NCBI GenBank assembly: GCA_959018755.1
Contig: CAUEMA010000015.1
Location: forward strand, 1-48,152
Length of the DNA stretch: 48,152 nucleotides
From: an uncultured Collinsella sp.
GTDB taxonomy: Bacteria > Actinomycetota > Coriobacteriia > Coriobacteriales > Coriobacteriaceae
Reading direction: 5' to 3'
Shown here: piece after piece, positions 43,757 to 48,152 of the stretch
Layout of the letters: each line of letters starts with the position of its first letter
Numbering within the stretch: position 1 is the stretch's first letter
Position numbers and translations under genes: made by a program
Notes under the pieces: model-generated
Database searches by the model: none
Told to the model about the DNA's origin: nothing
Seen by the model: the letters and a program-made list of their open reading frames with translations, nothing else

Positions 43757-44725
43757 ATGAACGCACACGATCTGATTAAAGAGGCAATTGCCGAGAAGGG
43801 CAAGTTCGACAGCGTCTACTGGATTGCTTGCGGTGGCTCCATGATCGATTTGATCCCGGCTCATGAGCTTCTGCAGCGCGAGGCTACCACCTTCACTTCG
43901 TATATCTATACCGCGCGTGAATTCGACATTATGCGTCCACGTCGTCTGGGCGAGAAGTCCCTGGTCATCGCTTGCAGCCACAGCGGCAATACCCCCGAGG
44001 TCGTCGAGGGCTGCGAGATTGCCCTTGCTGCTGGCGCTACGGTGATCGCCCAGACCGACAACGCTGGATCCAAGATTGACTCCGGCAAGTGGACCACGTG
44101 GGTCTACCCATGGGGCGAGGGCGTGCCGCAGGCCGAGGTCCCCGCTGGCATTTCGCTGTCGCTTGCGGCAGAGCTGCTCGATCAGCAGGAGGGCTACGCC
44201 GATCTTGCCGATATGTATGCCGGTATCGCCGAGATGGATAAGATTCTTCCCCCGGCACGCGAGAAGGTAAATGCCGAGCTGGGCGATCGCTTTGCCAAGC
44301 TTTGCCAGGAGCACGAGTTCTTCTATATTCTGGGCAGCGGTCCCAACTTTAGCCAGACCTACGGTTTCGCTATCTGCTCTCTTATGGAGATGCAGTGGCA
44401 GCACTGCAGCTACATTCACTCTGCCGAGTACTTCCATGGCCCCTTCGAGGCTACTCAGGATGGCGTTTTTTACTTCCTGCAGATGGGCTCCAGCGAGTGC
44501 CGTGCTATGGACGAGCGCGCCCTGGCGTTCCTTAAGACGCATACCGATACGCTGATGGTGCTCGATGCCAAGGAGTACGGTATGGAAGCCGTGCCGGCGA
44601 GCGTCCGTGCCTATCTGGACCCGGTGCTGTTCTACGCCATGAACTGCGAGCTGCGTGCCGCACGCGGCAAGGTGTTTGACCATGATCCCGATTTCCGTCG
44701 CTACATGGGCGTCGTCGAGTACTAG
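43757..44725 (+). CDS. FrlB-like fructosamine-6-phosphate deglycase
   Basis: A 322-aa SIS-domain protein. It has CGGSMIDLIPAHELL, CSHSGNTPEVVEGCEIALAAG, and SAEYFHGPFEATQDGVFYFLQMG, and it ends HDPDFRRYMGVVEY, close to the HNPDERRYYGGLVEY end of E. coli FrlB. FrlB cleaves fructoselysine-6-P to glucose-6-P and lysine. AAAGGAAC precedes ATG 43757. It anchors the assignment of the operon. Confidence 0.87.
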   Translation: MNAHDLIKEAIAEKGKFDSVYWIACGGSMIDLIPAHELLQREATTFTSYIYTAREFDIMRPRRLGEKSLVIACSHSGNTPEVVEGCEIALAAGATVIAQTDNAGSKIDSGKWTTWVYPWGEGVPQAEVPAGISLSLAAELLDQQEGYADLADMYAGIAEMDKILPPAREKVNAELGDRFAKLCQEHEFFYILGSGPNFSQTYGFAICSLMEMQWQHCSYIHSAEYFHGPFEATQDGVFYFLQMGSSECRAMDERALAFLKTHTDTLMVLDAKEYGMEAVPASVRAYLDPVLFYAMNCELRAARGKVFDHDPDFRRYMGVVEY

Positions 44726-44738
44726 AAGGGTAAATACC

Positions 44739-45602
44739 ATGGCATTTAACGTTAACGCGCTCGGATTTGGCGACAACGTCGTCGATCGCTACGAGCATAT
44801 CCACACCATGTATCCTGGCGGCAATGCGGTGAACTTCGCCGTTTATGCCAAGAAATGCGGTGCCGCACGCTCTGCATACATGGGCATTTTTGGCAATGAC
44901 GCCGCTGCCGAGCATGTCATTGCAAGCCTCGAGGATGAGGGTATCGAGCTTGACAAGTGCGAGCAGATGATTGGCGAGAACGGAGCGGCTCGCGTGACCG
45001 TCGTTGACGGTGACCGTGTCTTCCTCGGCTCCAACGAGGGCGGTATCCGTGGCGATGCGCGCTATGTCCTCGATCGCTTTGATCTGGCGTATATGAAGCA
45101 GTTCGATGTGGTTCATTCTGGCAACTATTGCTTTACCGAGCGCGAACTGCCCAAGTTGAAGGCCGCGGGCGTCACGGTTTCATTTGACTTTTCGGATGAC
45201 TCCACCGACGAGTACTACGAGCAGATTGCACCCTACGTCGATTTCGCTTTCTTTAGTGCGGCGGATGCCGCGAGTGAGGACGAGATTCGCGAGCGTCTGG
45301 CATGGGTGAAGGGCCTGGGTCCGCGTTTTGTGTCGGCTACGGCGGGCGCCGAGGGCTGCATTGCTTACGACGGCGAGCGTTATTACCGCCAGCTGGCTAA
45401 ACCGGTAACGGACATGAAGGACACCATGGGGGCGGGCGACTCGTTCCTCACCTCGTTTTTGATGTGCTATCTCGATTCCGCCAAGCGTGGTGAGGATGGC
45501 GCCGAGGCCATCGAGCGCGCGCTCGACTTTGCTGCCGGGTTTGCCTCGACCGTGTGCGGCATGGAAGGTTCTTGGGGCCACGGAGCACCGATCGTCGAAT
45601 AG
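44739..45602 (+). CDS. FrlD-like fructosamine 6-kinase
   Basis: A 287-aa PfkB-family kinase. GFGDNVVDRYEHIHTMYPGGNAVNFAVYAKKCG parallels the FrlD start, VSFDFSDD and DFAFFSAADAA follow, and the anion hole and catalytic Asp lie in DTMGAGDSFLTSFL. FrlD phosphorylates fructoselysine at C6. AAGGGTAAAT precedes ATG 44739, 13 nt after frlB. Confidence 0.85.
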   Translation: MAFNVNALGFGDNVVDRYEHIHTMYPGGNAVNFAVYAKKCGAARSAYMGIFGNDAAAEHVIASLEDEGIELDKCEQMIGENGAARVTVVDGDRVFLGSNEGGIRGDARYVLDRFDLAYMKQFDVVHSGNYCFTERELPKLKAAGVTVSFDFSDDSTDEYYEQIAPYVDFAFFSAADAASEDEIRERLAWVKGLGPRFVSATAGAEGCIAYDGERYYRQLAKPVTDMKDTMGAGDSFLTSFLMCYLDSAKRGEDGAEAIERALDFAAGFASTVCGMEGSWGHGAPIVE

Positions 45603-45672
45603 CTTAAGAAAGCGTACGGCGGTCTGGCTATGAGGCTTTGGACAGCCGATGCAAAACAATAAGCGAAACGCG

Positions 45673-45706
45673 AAAAGGGGGCTCGCCATGTGGTGGGTCC
45701 CCTTTT
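45673..45706 (+). terminator. Attenuating hairpin between the two kinase genes
   Basis: AAAAGGGG pairs with CCCCTTTT across an 18-nt loop, in the 121-nt gap between the kinase genes. It would cut read-through into the distal genes. Confidence 0.7.
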
Positions 45707-45723
45707 GTACATTGGAGAAGACC

Positions 45724-46524
45724 ATGGGTATTAAAGCGTGTGCGGCTGGATTTTGCTGCGCGGACGTCTATCAAAACATCGGCGTGTTCTATCCGACTGG
45801 CAATGGCATTGACTGGGGTATCCATCTTGCACGAATGGGCGTTTCGGTATCTGCCGTGTCGGTTGTCGGCAAGGACGAGTACGGAGACAAGATGAGAGAG
45901 GCGCTGGTCGCCGAGGGGCTCGATATCTCACATCTGCGGGTGGAGGATGGCGACACCTCGGTGATGCTCATGGCATTGAAAGACGGCGTCGATCGCGTAC
46001 ATCTCGAGGCGATCGATGGCGTAATGGAGACATATCGACCGAATGAAGACGACCGGGCGTTTATCCTGGAGCATGACATCATTCATACCGACCTGTTTGG
46101 CAATTGTTTGGACCTCCTGCCCGAATGGCATGATGCGGGCAAGACGGTGGTTATGGACTTCTCGGTGTTCAGCCAGGATCCCGAATATGCATGTGAGGCT
46201 CATTTTCCTTACGTAGACTATGCGTTCATGTCGTTTGAAGAGGACACTCCGGAGCTACGTGATTGGGTACGTCACGTACAGGAGTTGGGGCCGCGCGTTG
46301 CGGTTGCCACGCTTGGCGAGAAGGGAAGCATTGCCTTTGACGGCGAGCGCTTCTATGAGTGCGGGATCGTGCCGGCGGAGAAGGTCGTTAACACCGTGGG
46401 CGCCGGCGACTCGTATATTGCCGGGTTTACCAAGGGCGTGATCGATGGCCTTGATATTCCGGCGTGTATGAAGGCGGGCGCTGAACTGTCGTCCCGAGTG
46501 ATTGGTTCGTTTGAGCCGTACTAG
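45724..46524 (+). CDS. Second FrlD-like PfkB kinase
   Basis: A 266-aa PfkB kinase, paralogous to the preceding gene. It begins CAAGFCCADVYQNIGVFYPTGNGIDWGIHLARMG and has VVMDFSVFSQD, DYAFMSFEEDTPEL and NTVGAGDSYIAGF. The usual GGNA motif reads TGNGIDW, hinting at a different sugar specificity. GGAGAAG precedes ATG 45724. It may phosphorylate a related Amadori sugar. Confidence 0.82.
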   Translation: MGIKACAAGFCCADVYQNIGVFYPTGNGIDWGIHLARMGVSVSAVSVVGKDEYGDKMREALVAEGLDISHLRVEDGDTSVMLMALKDGVDRVHLEAIDGVMETYRPNEDDRAFILEHDIIHTDLFGNCLDLLPEWHDAGKTVVMDFSVFSQDPEYACEAHFPYVDYAFMSFEEDTPELRDWVRHVQELGPRVAVATLGEKGSIAFDGERFYECGIVPAEKVVNTVGAGDSYIAGFTKGVIDGLDIPACMKAGAELSSRVIGSFEPY

Positions 46525-46551
46525 GGCCAAATGCCTGGAAAGGAGTACGAA

Positions 46552-47412
46552 ATGGTTATCGACATGTTGGTTCAGCCCATGCTCTACAGCGAGATCTGTA
46601 CGCCGGGTGATGAGCCTGATGGATTCGGTTTTTGGTCACGAGAATTTGGTATGGGGCATATGGGCCCCATGGATTGGGATGAGCTTCAAGTCGAGATGGA
46701 CGTCTGCGACGTGCGGAAGAGCGTGCTCATGCCGCTCGATGTAACCACGGCATGCGGAGGACACTTTGGCACCAATGACCAGATTGCCATGCTGGTTGCC
46801 GCGCACCCCGATCGTCTGTGGGGATTTGCGAGCGTAGATCCGCAGGTGAGCGGTGCCGCAGACGAATTGGAGCGCGCCTTTACCGAGTTGGGGGCAAAGG
46901 GGCTTTGCCTGCATCCGGCAAAGCAGGGTTTTGCCCCCGATGATGCTGTGGCCGAGCCGCTTTACGAGCTGTGCGAGCGCTATAACAAGCCGGTGGTTTT
47001 CCATGCCGGTATGTCTTGGGAGCCGGGCGCAGAGCTCTCGCGCAGTAACCCGCTTGCATTTGAGCACACAATCGCAACGCATCCAAATGTGCGCTTTAGT
47101 TTGACCCACTTTGGCTGGCCCTGGGTGCGCGAGACCGTGGCGATGCTGCTCAAGTATCCCAACTGCTACACGGACACCTCTATCACTTACATCGATTCGC
47201 CCGAGGAGATGATGCAGCGTCTTTTCACGGTCGATATGGGGCCGCTGTGGTATGAGCGCGCGCTATCGCATCAAGTGATGTTCGCCAGCAATACGCCGCG
47301 TTTCCGTGCATTCAAACTCAAGCGGGCGCTCGATACCGTGCCCATGCGCGATGATGCGCGAGAAAGGCTCTACTGGGGTAATGCCCTGCGTTTTCTTGAA
47401 GGGGATGAGTAA
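46552..47412 (+). CDS. Amidohydrolase-2 family protein
   Basis: A 286-aa TIM-barrel hydrolase of the amidohydrolase-2 (ACMSD-like) type. GFASVDPQVSGAADELERAF, GAKGLCLHPAKQGFAPDD, YNKPVVFHAGMSW, VRFSLTHFGWPWV and VMFASNTPRF mark the family; the N-terminal HxH is not clear. AAAGGAG precedes ATG 46552. The reaction is unknown, possibly a hydrolase or decarboxylase acting on the released amine. Confidence 0.8.
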   Translation: MVIDMLVQPMLYSEICTPGDEPDGFGFWSREFGMGHMGPMDWDELQVEMDVCDVRKSVLMPLDVTTACGGHFGTNDQIAMLVAAHPDRLWGFASVDPQVSGAADELERAFTELGAKGLCLHPAKQGFAPDDAVAEPLYELCERYNKPVVFHAGMSWEPGAELSRSNPLAFEHTIATHPNVRFSLTHFGWPWVRETVAMLLKYPNCYTDTSITYIDSPEEMMQRLFTVDMGPLWYERALSHQVMFASNTPRFRAFKLKRALDTVPMRDDARERLYWGNALRFLEGDE

Positions 47413-47414
47413 AC

Positions 47415-47843
47415 ATGGTGACGCTCGAGACATTGAGCTATCTATCGACTGCTCCGGACCAGTTCATCGATATTACCGAGGACGTGCACGCTGCCATCGA
47501 ACGCAGCTCGGTGACCAATGGCTTGGCAGCGATTATTTTGTCGCATACGACCTGTGGAATCGTGGTAAACGAGGGGCTGCCCTGCGTGGAGACGGATCTT
47601 ATGGAGACGCTTGATCGCATCGCCCCACTCGATGCCCCCTATGCGCATGCACACTTCCTGCCGAGCTATGGAGCCACCGGCAACAACTCGTGTGGGCATA
47701 TCAAGAGCATGATTTGTGGAAACAGTTGCTTCTTTCCCGTTCAAGATGGCCACATCGTGTGCGGAGGTGCCCAGAACATCTATCTTGCGGAGTTTGACGG
47801 TCCGCAGAAGCGAAAAGTGTACATCGAGGTGCTGGGGGAGTAA
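47415..47843 (+). CDS. YjbQ/UPF0047-family protein
   Basis: A 142-aa protein of the YjbQ family: FIDITEDVHAAIERSSVTNGLAAIILSHTTCGIVVNE, YAHAHFLPSYGATGNNSCGHIKSMICGNSCFFPVQDG, then IYLAEFDGPQKRKVYIEVLG. Members have thiamin-phosphate-synthase-like activity in vitro, but the true role is unsettled. The start is 2 nt after the amidohydrolase-2 stop. Its presence in a sugar-amine operon is unusual. Confidence 0.88.
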   Translation: MVTLETLSYLSTAPDQFIDITEDVHAAIERSSVTNGLAAIILSHTTCGIVVNEGLPCVETDLMETLDRIAPLDAPYAHAHFLPSYGATGNNSCGHIKSMICGNSCFFPVQDGHIVCGGAQNIYLAEFDGPQKRKVYIEVLGE

Positions 47844-47877
47844 CGTCCCTGCAATAACCCTATGAAGGAGCACATTA

Positions 47878-48128
47878 TGTCGTTTCTAACTTCGATGTTC
47901 AAGACCGAAAAGCCGGTTATCGGAATGCTGCACCTGCGTCCTCTGCCGGGCGATCCACTGTACTACCCGGGCGGAAGCGTGTCACAGGTCGTGGAAGCCG
48001 CCAAGCGCGATCTCGAGGCGTTGCAGCAGGGCGGTGTCGATGGCATTTTGATTACCAATGAGCTCTCGATGCCCTATGAGCAGCACGTTTCTCCCTCAAC
48101 CCTTGGCTTAACAGTGATAAGGAACTAA
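47878..48128 (+). pseudogene. Truncated BtpA/SgcQ-like protein
   Basis: The first about 74 residues match the BtpA/SgcQ barrel start: EKPVIGMLHLRPLPGDPLYYPGGSVSQVVEAAKRDLEALQQGGVDGILITNELSMPYEQHVSP. Full-length members are about 250-270 aa. After codon 74 the sequence becomes AT-rich and unrelated, and a stop follows at 48126. AAGGAG precedes ATG 47878. Insertion of a mobile element or an assembly break is likely. Confidence 0.72.
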
Positions 48129-48152
48129 TTTACTTATCAACTGTTAGCTGAC
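48101..48152 (+). mobile_element. Possible insertion-sequence end
   Basis: An AT-rich tract starts abruptly at about 48101. It holds an imperfect inverted repeat, TAACAGTGATAAG (48109-48121) and CTTATCAACTGTTA (48133-48146). No transposase is in the window, so this is inferred from the break in composition and reading frame. Confidence 0.4.

Overview
The window reads as chromosomal DNA of a gut Coriobacteriia actinobacterium, most likely a Collinsella species. This rests on the high-GC coding style, strong Shine-Dalgarno sites, frequent GTG and TTG starts, anaerobic enzymes (class III ribonucleotide reductase, flavodoxin, a ferredoxin-type aldo/keto reductase), a DUF3793 protein, an LPxxG-type anchored surface protein and a fructosamine-catabolic operon. 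The species is an inference; no marker such as 16S rRNA is present.

Layout. 1-131: the 3' part of tRNA-Gly(GCC) and a complete tRNA-Val(GAC). 489-3990: nrdD and nrdG behind a promoter carrying NrdR boxes, with two large intergenic palindromes between the genes. 4057-5727: folE, an HD phosphohydrolase and folB, a pterin cluster in which the HD enzyme may supply an unassigned step. 5734-12209: mostly housekeeping genes on both strands (YgjP-like metallopeptidase, M19 dipeptidase, an FKBP plus UreE-like pair, Cof phosphatase, Fur-family regulator, acylphosphatase, oxidoreductase, RNase H). 12309-14796: a LysR regulator divergent from an O-acetylhomoserine sulfhydrylase gene whose leader carries a short Cys-containing uORF. 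15109-20077: a secreted protein, a small membrane protein, ketopantoate reductase, an aldo/keto reductase and a Gfo/Idh/MocA protein. 20250-24369: endonuclease IV and a polar amino-acid ABC transporter whose permease carries a fused extracytoplasmic domain.

24487-26216: flavodoxin and DUF3793 under DtxR-like boxes, opposite a copper-chaperone-like gene under a CsoR-like box. 26491-29042: a large anchored surface protein whose signal peptide is split by a frameshift. 29039-30962: a Y-family polymerase and YolD pair with a LexA-like box. 31187-33605: an iron-ADH fragment and pgi. 33747-36615: a small accessory cassette of a VirD4/TraG-like ATPase, a ClpP-like protease and an unknown protein, with no relaxase or type IV secretion genes nearby.

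37105-38671: two HAD phosphatases. 38822-48128: a GntR/UTRA regulator and a nine-gene co-directional operon. It encodes a YfcC-type transporter, an amidohydrolase with a degraded metal motif, an FrlC-like epimerase, an FrlB-like deglycase, two FrlD-like kinases, an amidohydrolase-2 protein, a YjbQ protein and a BtpA/SgcQ-like protein cut off at about 48100 by unrelated AT-rich DNA. I infer uptake, phosphorylation and deglycation of Amadori products such as fructoselysine, with extra enzymes suggesting a wider substrate range. The best candidates for under-described biology are this operon, the VirD4-ClpP cassette, the sulfhydrylase leader uORF and the two wobble-conserved hairpin repeats.
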